From: Gordonia spumicola
Lineage (GTDB): Bacteria; Actinomycetota; Actinomycetes; Mycobacteriales; Mycobacteriaceae
Reading direction: 5' to 3'
Length of the DNA: 64,000 nucleotides
NCBI RefSeq assembly: GCF_009932475.1
Contig: NZ_BJOV01000003.1
Span: 930,001-994,000, forward strand
Part shown: one piece after another, positions 50,874 through 59,706 of the stretch
How positions within the stretch are numbered: the stretch's first letter is position 1
Layout: every line of letters starts with the position of its first letter
Notes under the pieces: model-generated
Told to the model about the DNA's origin: nothing
What the model saw: the letters and a program-made list of their open reading frames with translations, nothing else
Databases searched by the model: none
Program-made: the position numbers and the translations under genes

Positions 50874-51926
50874 ATGAAGGCAGCGGTGCTGTACGGCCAG
50901 GAAGACCTCCGAGTAGAAGAAGCTCCGGAGCCGTCGCCCGGACCGGGCCAGATCAAGATCGCGAACGCGTACGCCGGAATCTGCGGGTCGGACCTGCACT
51001 ATTACTTCGCCCTCGACAGCATCCCGTTCGACGTCCACACACCGCATCCACTGACCGGTGCGACCCTGCCGCAGATCCTCGGTCACGAGTTCTCGGGCAC
51101 GGTCGTCGAGGTCGGCGAGGGCGTCACCGACGTCGCCGTCGGCGACCGCGGCGCGGTCCACCCGATGGTCACCGCCTGCGGCCAGTGCCCCGGCTGCAGG
51201 CGCGGCGCGCCGATGACCTGCCCGCTCATCGGCGCGCTCGGCGCGACGGCCGTCGGTGGCGGACTGTCGGAGTTCGTCGTCGCCAACGCGTCCCAGTTCC
51301 ACAAGATCCCCGATTCGGTGAGCCTGCGCAACGCGGCCCTCGTCGAGCCGATGTCTGTCGCCTGGCACGGCGTCGCACGCAGCGGCGTCCCCGTCGGTGG
51401 AACCGCACTCATCGCGGGAGCAGGCCCGATCGGCATCGGCGCGTGGTTCGCCCTCCGCGCGCACGGCGTCGACAAGATCCTCGTCTCGGAGCCGAGCGCG
51501 GAGCGCCGCGCGATGGTCGAGGCGCTCGGCGCGACGGTCGTCGATCCCGTCGAGCGCGATCTCGCCGCCGCGGTCGCCGACCTCACCGGGGGCGACGGCG
51601 TCGACGTGGTGATTGAAGCCGCGGGCGCCGGACCGGCGTTCGAGTCCGGGGTCGCGGCACTCGCACCGACCGGCCGCGTGGTGGTCCTGTCGCTGCACGA
51701 GCACCCGACGTCGTTGAATCCGACGCACCTGATGATCGCGCAGAGGGAGATCGTCGGGGCCGTCGGCTACGAGGACGGCGAGTTCGACGCGGTGATCGCC
51801 GCGATGGCCGACGAGGTCTACGACACCACCGGCTGGGTCGAGGAGCGCACGCTCGACGACATCGTCGACGCCCTCCATCTCCTTCGCTCCGGCGGAGGCT
51901 CGAAGATCCTCCTGCGCATCGGCTGA
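50874..51926 (+). CDS. Zinc-dependent alcohol dehydrogenase, 2,3-butanediol/sorbitol dehydrogenase type
   Basis: 350 residues, ATG at 50874 after GAAGGAAG. Catalytic zinc ligands are C37 in ICGSD and H71-E72 in ILGHEF. The structural zinc site has cysteines 102, 105, 108 and 116. The NAD-binding motif is IAGAGPIGIG. The YAGICGSDLHYY and the loop lengths match the polyol/2,3-butanediol dehydrogenase branch. It interconverts a secondary alcohol and ketone. Its place between the PucR-type regulator and the VOC gene suggests it belongs to the same pathway, though no TAGATCGATCTA site lies directly before it. Confidence 0.9.
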   Translation: MKAAVLYGQEDLRVEEAPEPSPGPGQIKIANAYAGICGSDLHYYFALDSIPFDVHTPHPLTGATLPQILGHEFSGTVVEVGEGVTDVAVGDRGAVHPMVTACGQCPGCRRGAPMTCPLIGALGATAVGGGLSEFVVANASQFHKIPDSVSLRNAALVEPMSVAWHGVARSGVPVGGTALIAGAGPIGIGAWFALRAHGVDKILVSEPSAERRAMVEALGATVVDPVERDLAAAVADLTGGDGVDVVIEAAGAGPAFESGVAALAPTGRVVVLSLHEHPTSLNPTHLMIAQREIVGAVGYEDGEFDAVIAAMADEVYDTTGWVEERTLDDIVDALHLLRSGGGSKILLRIG

Positions 51927-51966
51927 TCCCGACCGGCGCCGGACACCCCCACACCGGCGCCGGGAC

Positions 51967-51992
51967 GGTGGACAAACGATGTAGTGTCCACC
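51967..51992. repeat. Inverted repeat GGTGGACA-N10-TGTCCACC
   Basis: Perfect 8-bp arms between the alcohol dehydrogenase and VOC genes, just after two copies of the self-complementary CCGGCGCCGG. The GC-rich pair probably ends dehydrogenase transcription. The GGTGGACA repeat, 17 bp upstream of operator site 6, may be a second regulator site. Confidence 0.5.
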
Positions 51993-52008
51993 ACTTGCTT
52001 CCGCTAAA

Positions 52009-52020
52009 TAGATCGATCTA
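52009..52020. promoter_or_regulatory. TAGATCGATCTA operator, site 6
   Basis: Perfect palindrome followed by GTAATGT, with a TAATGT -10-like box at 52022-52027, the same layout as the TetR promoter. It lies 51 bp before the VOC gene. Confidence 0.75.
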
Positions 52021-52070
52021 GTAATGTGGTCGGCACCACACCCGCATCCCGCCCAAGAGAGGTTCCCGAA

Positions 52071-52586
52071 ATGATCAAGATCGAACGAGTCGCCCACGTG
52101 GTGATCAAGGTCCGCGACCTGGAGAAGTCGCTCGACTTCTACACCCGCGTCCTCGGACTCAAGGAGATGGGCCGCATCGACCCGGCCGTCATCTTCCTGT
52201 CCACCGGGCGCGACCATCACGAACTCGGCATCGCACAGGTCGGCGGCGAGGCGCCCGGCAGCACCTTCTTCCAGGTCGGCATGGAGCACTTCGCCTTCAA
52301 ACTGCGCAACGACGACGACCTCCGCGAGGCGTACGACACCCTGGTCGGCGAGGGCGTCGAGATCGCCTACACCGTCAATCACGGCGTCACCAAGAGCGTC
52401 TACTTCCTTGACCCCGACGGCAACGAGCTGGAGGTGTACTCGGACAACTCCCCCGAGGAGGTCGCGACGTTCGAGAACCCGTACGGCGGCATAGAGAAGC
52501 TCGACTTCGCCACCGACCAGCCGTCGCTCATGGACTCCATCATCAAGGCGCAGCAGGAGATGGCTGCCGCCCAAGCTCCCGCCTGA
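52071..52586 (+). CDS. VOC superfamily protein (glyoxalase/extradiol dioxygenase fold)
   Basis: 171 residues, ATG at 52071 after AAGAGAGG. The start IERVAHVVIKVRDLEKSLDF and the following YTRVLGLKEMGR are a VOC first half-site with a metal-ligand histidine (H9). GMEHFAFKL supplies the second histidine and GNELEVYSD the glutamate. The family includes dioxygenases, glyoxalases and epimerases such as methylmalonyl-CoA epimerase. The substrate is not readable. It has its own operator, so it is the sixth unit of the predicted TetR regulon. Confidence 0.85.
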   Translation: MIKIERVAHVVIKVRDLEKSLDFYTRVLGLKEMGRIDPAVIFLSTGRDHHELGIAQVGGEAPGSTFFQVGMEHFAFKLRNDDDLREAYDTLVGEGVEIAYTVNHGVTKSVYFLDPDGNELEVYSDNSPEEVATFENPYGGIEKLDFATDQPSLMDSIIKAQQEMAAAQAPA

Positions 52587-52594
52587 CCGACTCC

Positions 52595-52632
52595 CGCCGC
52601 GGCTGCGACCTTCTCGGGTCGCACCCGCGGCG
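52595..52632 (+). terminator. Terminator after the VOC gene
   Basis: 16-base arms CGCCGCGGCTGCGACC (52595-52610) and GGTCGCACCCGCGGCG (52617-52632) pair with a single mismatch and a 6-base loop, starting 9 bp after the VOC stop. No clear T-run follows. Confidence 0.65.
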
Positions 52633-52681
52633 ACGTCTGAACTACCCTGGCCGTCAGGGACACCGGGAGGGGACACAGAGC

Positions 52682-53413
52682 ATGCTCGTCGTCGCGCAGA
52701 TCAGCGACCTCCACTTCCGACACACCGATCCGGACCAGCTCGCTCGGATCGACGCCGTGATGACCTATCTCAACGATCGCTGCGGCGGGGCGTCGGCCAT
52801 CGACGCCCTGCTCGTCACCGGCGATCTCACCGACGAGGGCCTGCCCGGGCAGTACGACGAAGCCGCCGAGCACGTCGTCACCGACATCCCCACCCTCACT
52901 CTCCTCGGCAACCACGACGACCGCGTCGCCTATCACGGTTCCACCGCCCCCGTGAACACGTCGCTGCTGCTCGACGGCCTGCTTCTGCTCGGCCTCGACT
53001 CGTCGATCCCCGGCAGTCCGTCCGGTGAGCTGACCGAGACGACCCTCGCCTGGGCCTCCGAGCAGATCGCGGCCGCGGGCGACGTTCCGGTCGTCGTCGC
53101 GTTCCACCACCCGCCGGTCGACGTCGGCATGAGATTCATGGACACCATCCGGCAGCTCGAGCCGTCCGGCTTCGAGACGTTCGTGCGCAGGCACCCGACG
53201 ATCACCGGCCTCGTCTGCGGGCACATCCATTCACCCGGGGTCACGACCTTCGCAGGCGTGCCGCTCGTCACCGCGCCCGGCGTGTCGTCGACGCTCAACC
53301 TCGACTTCGAGGGCGACGACGTCCTCAACGACACCCAGCCGCCCGGCATCGCGTTCCACCTCGTCGACGCAACGGGCCGTCTCACCACGCATTTCCGCAG
53401 CGTGGTGGTGTGA
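52682..53413 (+). CDS. Metallophosphoesterase (CpdA-like phosphodiesterase)
   Basis: 243 residues. The calcineurin-like motifs are complete: D9-L-H11 in QISDLHFRH, G47-D48 in VTGDLTDEG, G76-N-H-D79 in LLGNHDDR, HHPPVDVG and CGHIHSPG. This set binds two metal ions and is closest to the class III cyclic-nucleotide phosphodiesterases (CpdA/Rv0805-like). It would hydrolyse cAMP or another phosphodiester in the cytoplasm. Alone, ending against a convergent gene. Confidence 0.88.
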   Translation: MLVVAQISDLHFRHTDPDQLARIDAVMTYLNDRCGGASAIDALLVTGDLTDEGLPGQYDEAAEHVVTDIPTLTLLGNHDDRVAYHGSTAPVNTSLLLDGLLLLGLDSSIPGSPSGELTETTLAWASEQIAAAGDVPVVVAFHHPPVDVGMRFMDTIRQLEPSGFETFVRRHPTITGLVCGHIHSPGVTTFAGVPLVTAPGVSSTLNLDFEGDDVLNDTQPPGIAFHLVDATGRLTTHFRSVVV

Positions 53414-53434
53414 CCTTTCGACTCGCAAGGTCAC
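53410..53434. terminator. Hairpin covering both stop codons of convergent genes
   Basis: GTGACCTT (53410-53417) pairs with AAGGTCAC (53427-53434). The arms include the phosphoesterase stop and the last base of the stop of the leftward gene, so it can terminate both. Confidence 0.5.
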
Positions 53435-56268
53435 TACCCCGGAAACTCCAGCTCGCTGAGGAGGTCGAGGAGAGCGGGATGGTCGGGGGCGTGGCGGAGG
53501 GCCTCCTGGACGAGGTCGAGGGCGTCGGCGTCGCGGCCGTCGTCGGCGGCGACCGTCGCCGACAGGTGCAGCACCGGGACGAGCAGCCCGATCCAGTTCG
53601 CGGCGCGGGCGCGGGCCGCGACGTCGGCCAGCAGCTCCGACGATCGCTTCGGGTCGGACGAGCGGACGATGTCGGCGCGCGCGAAGTCGAGACGGGCCCG
53701 CTCGTAGTCCACCGGGGCCGACGTCGCCAGTTCCTCGTACGCCCGGTCCGCGCGCGAGAGATAGGTGTTGGCCGCGGCCCTGTCGCCCGCGAAGTACGCG
53801 GTCAGCGCCGCGGTGCGCAGGCAGTCGGCCGCGTCGAAACCGGCTCCTGCCTCCGTGTAGCCCGCGACGGCGGCGTCGAGGTCGGCGAGCGCCTCGGAGA
53901 ACTGCTGTTGGTCCGCGAACTCGACGGCCCGCGCGGCGCGCAACTGCGCCTGGACCGCGACCGGGACCTGGTCGCCGTAGGCCTCGATGACCTGTGTGAA
54001 CGAATCCGCCGAAGCCCCCGACCGGCCCGCGGCCGACTGCGCCCGCGCCAACACCTGAGTGCCGTGCATCTGGGCTCCGACATCACCGCGCTCGGCGGTG
54101 GCGTCGATCGCCGGTTGGACGAGTTCGATCACCGCGAGAGGGTCCTCGCCGCGCATCAGCATGATGTGCCCGAGGTCGAAGCGGGCCGAGTCGGCCGACG
54201 CGGCCTCTCCCTCCACCGTCCACACCGCCAACGCTCGTTCGGCGTCGTCGCGCGCGGAGTCGACGTCGTCGAGGTCGAGCCGAAGCGCCGATCGCGACGC
54301 CAGGACGTCGCCGAGGAGCGAGTAGCGCGCGGCGGTCTCCGCCTCGCCGAGCAGGAGCAGCGCGGCGTTCGGATCGGTGCGCGCCGCGACGGCCGCAGCC
54401 AACTGCAGGACACCGACCAACTCGGCACGGTACGACATCGCCTGGTCGGCGTCGGTCGCGAGCTCGACCGCACGACGGGCCGCGACGAGTGCGGCGTCGG
54501 CGTCCGGAACCGGGTCGAACCCGTCGACGCCCTCGGCCAACTCGGTGAGGACATCCACGCGCAGGCGGATCAGCGCCGACCGCGCGGCGGCCGCGTCGGC
54601 GTCGACAGATCCGCTCGCCGCGAGAGCCTCCGGATCGTCGAGCAGCGGGATCTCCCCCGCGTCGACGCGATCGAGGACCGCGAGACCGTCGTCGACGGCC
54701 TCCAGGGCTCGCCGCGGATCGAACGGAGCCAACGCCATGCCGAGCAGTCGGGCGAAGTTGGCGCGGGCACCCGCGCTCCACTCCGGATCGGAGTCGGGCC
54801 AATCGAGGAGCACGTCGGGCGACGCGCCGCCGCTGTGCACGTCGAGGAGCGCCGCGAGCAGATCGGACTGCGCCGACCACGCCGGGTACTCGCCTCGCCC
54901 GCTGTCGGCCACGGCGCGGAGTTCGGCGACGGCCCGCTGCGGATCGGTGCGCCGCAGGTCCCAGGCGAGCATGTGTCGCGCCCGCATCAGGGTCCGGCCC
55001 GACAGTTCGTCGAGGCGGCCGGCGAGCGCGTCGGCGCATCGCTGCGACCGGCTCGGTGACGACGACGCGAACGCCGACAGTCCCGAGACGAGTTCTTCGG
55101 CCGTCCGCTCCGAGACCGCCTTCACCCTGGCGTCCGCCTTCACGCCCGACGCGGTGGACGCGCGGACGGCGAGGGTCTCCTCGAGCGACGACGACACCGC
55201 CGTCGAACCGTTGCGGACGTCGAAGCGCTGCGCCGTCACTCGGGTGCGGTCGGCGAGTTCGGCCGCGACCTCGGACGCCGCGACCGGGCCCGGCATACCG
55301 TCGGCGCCGCGGCGGACGACAGTCGTGTCGCCGTCGGTGTCGGCCGCCGACGCGAGAGTCGCGGCCAATGCCGCGGCGAGCCTCGCCTCGGCGAGCGGAT
55401 TGGGGCAGAGATCGACGGCGTCGAGATTGCGCAGCGCCATCGGCAACGCCTCAGCGAGGGCGTCGACCCGCAGCAGTGCGACCATCGCGTCGGCGATGTG
55501 CCCGTAGAGCCGGACCGGACCGTACGTCTCCTCCAACGATGCCGCGGCACGCAGGACATCGTCGCGACGTCCGGCCCGACCCCACGCCTCGATGAGCGCC
55601 CCGTAGGTCTCCGCGGGGTAGAAGCCGCAGCGCTCGGCGGGATCGCCGTCGAGGTCGGGCGTCGACAAGGCCTCGGCCCTGTCGTATGCGCCCGCGGCGG
55701 CGTACACGGCCCCGACCGTCGCACGCGTGCCGGGGCCGCACGTTCCCGCGGGCGGACGGAAGTCGACGCAGCCGTCGAGGATGCGCACGGCCTCCTCCGG
55801 GTCGCCGCGGTGGACGGCGATGTCGGCGTGCAGCGCCGCCTCGACCGCTGGTGCGTGGAATGCGGTGCCACGGACCCGACGGGACCAGTCGTCGCCGATC
55901 CCGCGGATCTGGTCCAGCGACAGTTCGGGAACCCCGGTCAGCGAGTCGAGGAGGTCGACGACCGTCGTCTGGAACTGCTCGGACTGCCAGTCGTCCATCA
56001 CGAACTCGTCCGACTTCGTGTCCTGGATGCGGTACAGCCAGGCGACGAGGGTGAGCACGTCGGTGGTCCGCCCGGCCCAGAGCGCCGAGTACGCGCCTTC
56101 GAGGCGGGTGAGGAATCGGAGGTCGAGGTCGCCCGTCTCGTCGGCTCGCGCGATGAGCGACGGGAACGGGCCGAAGTCCTCGTGCCCGAAGCGCGGGTCC
56201 CCGTGCCGTGCCATCCACAGGTCGTCGAGGATCTCCGCGACCGCCGGATCCATCTCGGGGTTCGTCAT
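53434..56268 (-). CDS. Large helical-repeat (TPR-like) protein coupled to an HSP90-family ATPase
   Basis: 944 residues from the ATG at 56268, whose ATGA overlaps the HSP90-family stop. No signal peptide or membrane segment. From about residue 130 to the end it is a chain of alanine-rich helix pairs typical of TPR-like repeats, for example ALIEAWGRAGRRDDVLRAAA, YRAELVGVLQLAAAVAARTD and ERALAVWTVEGEAASADSAR. No catalytic motif is visible. The C-terminus ends in TPR-like ALDLVQEALRHAPDHPALLD. TPR proteins are common HSP90 partners, so I infer a co-chaperone or client-recruiting role; this is inference from coupling. Confidence 0.75.
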   Translation of the reverse strand: MTNPEMDPAVAEILDDLWMARHGDPRFGHEDFGPFPSLIARADETGDLDLRFLTRLEGAYSALWAGRTTDVLTLVAWLYRIQDTKSDEFVMDDWQSEQFQTTVVDLLDSLTGVPELSLDQIRGIGDDWSRRVRGTAFHAPAVEAALHADIAVHRGDPEEAVRILDGCVDFRPPAGTCGPGTRATVGAVYAAAGAYDRAEALSTPDLDGDPAERCGFYPAETYGALIEAWGRAGRRDDVLRAAASLEETYGPVRLYGHIADAMVALLRVDALAEALPMALRNLDAVDLCPNPLAEARLAAALAATLASAADTDGDTTVVRRGADGMPGPVAASEVAAELADRTRVTAQRFDVRNGSTAVSSSLEETLAVRASTASGVKADARVKAVSERTAEELVSGLSAFASSSPSRSQRCADALAGRLDELSGRTLMRARHMLAWDLRRTDPQRAVAELRAVADSGRGEYPAWSAQSDLLAALLDVHSGGASPDVLLDWPDSDPEWSAGARANFARLLGMALAPFDPRRALEAVDDGLAVLDRVDAGEIPLLDDPEALAASGSVDADAAAARSALIRLRVDVLTELAEGVDGFDPVPDADAALVAARRAVELATDADQAMSYRAELVGVLQLAAAVAARTDPNAALLLLGEAETAARYSLLGDVLASRSALRLDLDDVDSARDDAERALAVWTVEGEAASADSARFDLGHIMLMRGEDPLAVIELVQPAIDATAERGDVGAQMHGTQVLARAQSAAGRSGASADSFTQVIEAYGDQVPVAVQAQLRAARAVEFADQQQFSEALADLDAAVAGYTEAGAGFDAADCLRTAALTAYFAGDRAAANTYLSRADRAYEELATSAPVDYERARLDFARADIVRSSDPKRSSELLADVAARARAANWIGLLVPVLHLSATVAADDGRDADALDLVQEALRHAPDHPALLDLLSELEFPG

Positions 56269-58037
56269 TCGTCGGTTCCCTTCAGTCGGTCGCGGGTCGC
56301 CAGATCGGCGAGCAGGGTGATCGCCGAGTCGAGCTCGGATGCCGCGGCCACCCGCACCGACCGCCGCGCCCTGAGCATCGCCTGGCTGTAGACCACGCGG
56401 ACCAGCGCGCCGGCGACGACGTCGTCTCCCAACTCGGGCAGTCGTTTGACGAGCGGATTCGTCGCGTTCAGGACGAGGACCGGTCGGGTCGGCGGGGTGT
56501 CGCCGTCGTCGATGGACGCCAGCGCAGCCAGCCAGGCATCCGGTTCGCCCGACGCCTCGGACAGCAGTTCCGTGCGGTCCTGCGCGATCCGCGCCGAATC
56601 GTCCGTGAGCAGCAGCGCGGAGACGGCGTCCGGTTCGAAGGCGCGCAGGCTCACCTCGCAGTCGAACGGCGACACGGCCCGCCGCGCGAGGTGGACGGCC
56701 GCGTCGAACTCGGCGCGGAGCTCGGCGTCCGGCGTCGCCAACGCCGAGAGCAGGAACTGCTGACCGATCGGCTCGCAGCTCATCTGCGGATCGGACGAGA
56801 CGAGCGCCCGGATCACGGCGGTCTCGAACGCGTGACCGGCGTTGACGAGCCCCACCCCGCGTCCGGCGAGGATGTCCGCGAGGATCCGGTAGTCGTCCAC
56901 GCTGCCCGCGTACCGGATGGTGTCGAATCGGGCGCGGAAGGTCGCGAGCGGCATCGGTCCGACGTTGGTGTCGAACACACAGTGCTTGTCGACGAAGCCC
57001 AGCAGCTCGCGGCGATGCGCGGCCAGCGCCTTCACACCCTGCTCGTGGACGTTGAGGAACCGCTCGCGCACCACCGGTCGCGAACCGAGACCGGTCAGCC
57101 AGTCCGACACCTGCTCGCCGAGGGACACGGCGACCGCGTCGAACAGGTCGTCGTGAACGAGACCCTCGCGAGACGCGGTCGGTTTGAGCCCGGTCGCGTC
57201 GACGACCAGTCGCACGAAGTACGCCCATTCCGGGACCAGACCGGGCACGTCCCCGACCAGCAGCCCCTTCACGTAGACGCGGTGCGTCGCGCGCGCGACG
57301 AGGTCCCCGCCGCTGGGACGGACGAACGCCACACCGCGCAGGCCCGCCTCGGGGACGTCGACGTCGAACATCTCGAGCGGGGTGAATCCGAGTTCGTCCT
57401 GGCAGAACGCGACGCGCGCGGCGTCGCGACCGCCCGACGGGTCGCCGAACAGCCCCGGCCGCCCGTTGACCTGCTCCCCGTTGACGCGGACCGGTGTCGG
57501 GTGCATCGCCGTGTAGTCGGCGGCCAGTGCGCGGACCCGCTCCGGCGCCAGCCACGGCGCGGCGTCGGGCCGGGCGGCGATGCTGACGGTGGTTCCCGTC
57601 CGGTCCCGGTCGCCGGAGCGCACCGACACCTGCCCGGTCGACGATCCCGTCCACACGACGGGCACGGCGTCGTCGGCCCGGGAGGACACCTCGATGCGGT
57701 CGCCGACGAGGAAACCGCTGAGCAGGCCGACGCCGAACTGGCCGATCTGCGACGTGGAGCCGAAACCGAACGGGTCGCGTTTGCTGCTGGCGCCGATGGT
57801 GCCGAGCAGACCCGAGATCGTCTCCCCCGTCATACCTGTGCCATGGTCGGCGAGCGTGAACGTCGAACCGTCCGTGGTGATCTCGATCGGCTCGTCCGCC
57901 CGACCCGCCTGCGACTGCGCGTCGATCGCGTTCTGCAACAGCTCGCGGACGTACACGCCGGGGCCGGTGTAGAGATTGGTGCCGAGCACGTCGATCAACG
58001 CGCTCAGATCGACGTCGAACACACTGGCGTCATCCAT
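56265..58037 (-). CDS. HSP90-family (HtpG-like) GHKL ATPase
   Basis: 590 residues. The GHKL ATP site is complete: E32 and N36 in VRELLQNAIDA, D64-x-G-x-G68 in ADHGTGM, and the lid/G2 motif GQFGVGLLS (99-107). The middle domain has VYVKGLLVGDVPGLVPEW and ASREGL, as in HtpG. The C-terminal part is shorter and more divergent than in HtpG (about 630 residues), so this is a separate bacterial HSP90 branch seen in actinobacteria. It should be an ATP-driven chaperone dimer. Immediately followed, with 4-bp overlap, by the large TPR-like gene. Confidence 0.88.
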   Translation of the reverse strand: MDDASVFDVDLSALIDVLGTNLYTGPGVYVRELLQNAIDAQSQAGRADEPIEITTDGSTFTLADHGTGMTGETISGLLGTIGASSKRDPFGFGSTSQIGQFGVGLLSGFLVGDRIEVSSRADDAVPVVWTGSSTGQVSVRSGDRDRTGTTVSIAARPDAAPWLAPERVRALAADYTAMHPTPVRVNGEQVNGRPGLFGDPSGGRDAARVAFCQDELGFTPLEMFDVDVPEAGLRGVAFVRPSGGDLVARATHRVYVKGLLVGDVPGLVPEWAYFVRLVVDATGLKPTASREGLVHDDLFDAVAVSLGEQVSDWLTGLGSRPVVRERFLNVHEQGVKALAAHRRELLGFVDKHCVFDTNVGPMPLATFRARFDTIRYAGSVDDYRILADILAGRGVGLVNAGHAFETAVIRALVSSDPQMSCEPIGQQFLLSALATPDAELRAEFDAAVHLARRAVSPFDCEVSLRAFEPDAVSALLLTDDSARIAQDRTELLSEASGEPDAWLAALASIDDGDTPPTRPVLVLNATNPLVKRLPELGDDVVAGALVRVVYSQAMLRARRSVRVAAASELDSAITLLADLATRDRLKGTDE

Positions 58038-58211
58038 GCGTCGATCGTACGGGGACGCACGTCTGCCGTCGTCTGCCCGACCGGTCGACGTGGAATGTTC
58101 CCCGAATCGGCGGTGAAACGTCCCTCCGACCTGAAATCGCCCCGAATCGGGGAACTCTGCGCATCAACTCCGCTCGACGAGCAGGAGAACACTCGCTCGG
58201 CCGCCAACAAG

Positions 58212-58243
58212 TCGCCCCGCGAACCGGCGGGTTCGCGGGGCGA
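58212..58243 (-). terminator. Terminator after pntB
   Basis: Perfect 14-bp inverted repeat TCGCCCCGCGAACC (58212-58225) and GGTTCGCGGGGCGA (58230-58243) with a 4-base loop, 18 bp past the pntB stop on the minus strand. The rest of 58038-58260 has no gene; it must hold the promoter of the HSP90-family gene. Confidence 0.7.
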
Positions 58244-58260
58244 TCGTGGTGAAGCGACTC

Positions 58261-59700
58261 TTACAGCGCGGAGATGATGTCCTCCACGCGGTCCTTCGCG
58301 TCACCGAACAGCATCTGCGTGTTGTCGCGGAAGAACAGCGGGTTCTGGACACCGGCGTAACCGGCGGCCATCGAACGCTTGAACACGATGACGTCCTTGG
58401 CGTTCCAGACCTCGAGGACCGGCATGCCTGCGATCGGCGAGCTGGGATCCTCCGACGCCGCCGGGTTGACGGTGTCGTTGGCTCCGATGACGAGCACGAC
58501 GTCCGTCTCCGGGAAGTCGTCGTTGATCTCGTCCATCTCCAGGACCACGTCGTACGGCACCTTCGCCTCGGCGAGCAGCACGTTCATGTGGCCGGGCAGG
58601 CGACCGGCGACGGGGTGGATGCCGAAGCGGACGTCGACGCCCTTGGCACGGAGCTTGGCGGTCAGATCGGCGACCGGGTACTGCGCCTGCGCCACGGCCA
58701 TGCCGTAGCCCGGCGTGATCACGACGGACGACGCGCCCGACAGCAGCTCCGCTGCCGCCTCTGCCTGGATCTCGCGGTGCTCGCCGTAGTCCTTGTCCTC
58801 GGCCGGACCGGCTTCGATGCCGAAGCCGCCCGCGATGACGGAGATGAACGAGCGGTTCATCGCCTTGCACATGATGTACGACAGGTACGCACCCGAGGAG
58901 CCGACGAGCGCACCGGTGACGATCAGCAGGTCGTTGCTGAGCAGGAAGCCCGAGGCGGCCGCGGCCCAACCGGAGTACGAGTTGAGCATCGACACGACGA
59001 CGGGCATGTCGCCGCCGCCGATGGAGGCCACCAGGTGCCAGCCGAGGAACAGCGCCAGCGCGGTGATGACGGCCAGCAGGACGTAGCCGGTGGTGTCGTC
59101 CTTGGCGTCACGCGCCACATAGACGCCGGTCAGCACGGCGAATACGACGATCGAGCCGACGTTGATGAAGTTCTTGCCGGGCAGCATCAGCGGAGCCGAC
59201 TTGATCTTGGCCGACAGCTTGAGGTTGGCGACGATCGAACCGGTGAAGGTCACGGCGCCGATGAAGATGCCGATCGCGACCTCGGCGGCGTGGATGCCGG
59301 TGAGGGCGCCCGCATCGTCGGGGTTGACACCGTCGAGGTGAGCACCGGTGATGGCGCCGTTCCAGCCGATGAGGACTGCGGCGAGACCGACGAACGAGTG
59401 CAGCAGAGCGATCAGCTCGGGCATGCCTGTCATCTCGACGATCTTGGCGCGCCACAGGCCGATCAGGCCGCCGATGACGACGGCGCCGCCCATCAGGCCG
59501 ATGGAGATCCACTTGCCGTCCAGATCGGTCATGTTGTCGACGGCGAGGGCGATGGTCGCGATGATCGCGACGGCCATGCCGACCATGCCATAGGTGAGGC
59601 CGCTCTTGGCGGACTCGTGCTTGCTCAGTCCGGCCAGCGACAGGATGAACAGGAGCGAGGCGACGATGTACGCCGCAACAGTGATCGAGGTGATGTCCAT
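58261..59700 (-). CDS. pntB: NAD(P) transhydrogenase beta subunit PntB
   Basis: 479 residues. The N-terminal half holds about eight or nine hydrophobic helices (domain II, proton channel). The C-terminal half is the NADP(H)-binding domain III, with [41 protein letters not shown] sequence (here [20 protein letters not shown]) and [12 protein letters not shown]. It transfers hydride from NADH to NADP+ using the proton gradient, giving NADPH in the cytoplasm. Six bases after pntA. Confidence 0.95.
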   Translation of the reverse strand: MDITSITVAAYIVASLLFILSLAGLSKHESAKSGLTYGMVGMAVAIIATIALAVDNMTDLDGKWISIGLMGGAVVIGGLIGLWRAKIVEMTGMPELIALLHSFVGLAAVLIGWNGAITGAHLDGVNPDDAGALTGIHAAEVAIGIFIGAVTFTGSIVANLKLSAKIKSAPLMLPGKNFINVGSIVVFAVLTGVYVARDAKDDTTGYVLLAVITALALFLGWHLVASIGGGDMPVVVSMLNSYSGWAAAASGFLLSNDLLIVTGALVGSSGAYLSYIMCKAMNRSFISVIAGGFGIEAGPAEDKDYGEHREIQAEAAAELLSGASSVVITPGYGMAVAQAQYPVADLTAKLRAKGVDVRFGIHPVAGRLPGHMNVLLAEAKVPYDVVLEMDEINDDFPETDVVLVIGANDTVNPAASEDPSSPIAGMPVLEVWNAKDVIVFKRSMAAGYAGVQNPLFFRDNTQMLFGDAKDRVEDIISAL

Positions 59701-59706
59701 GAGACG

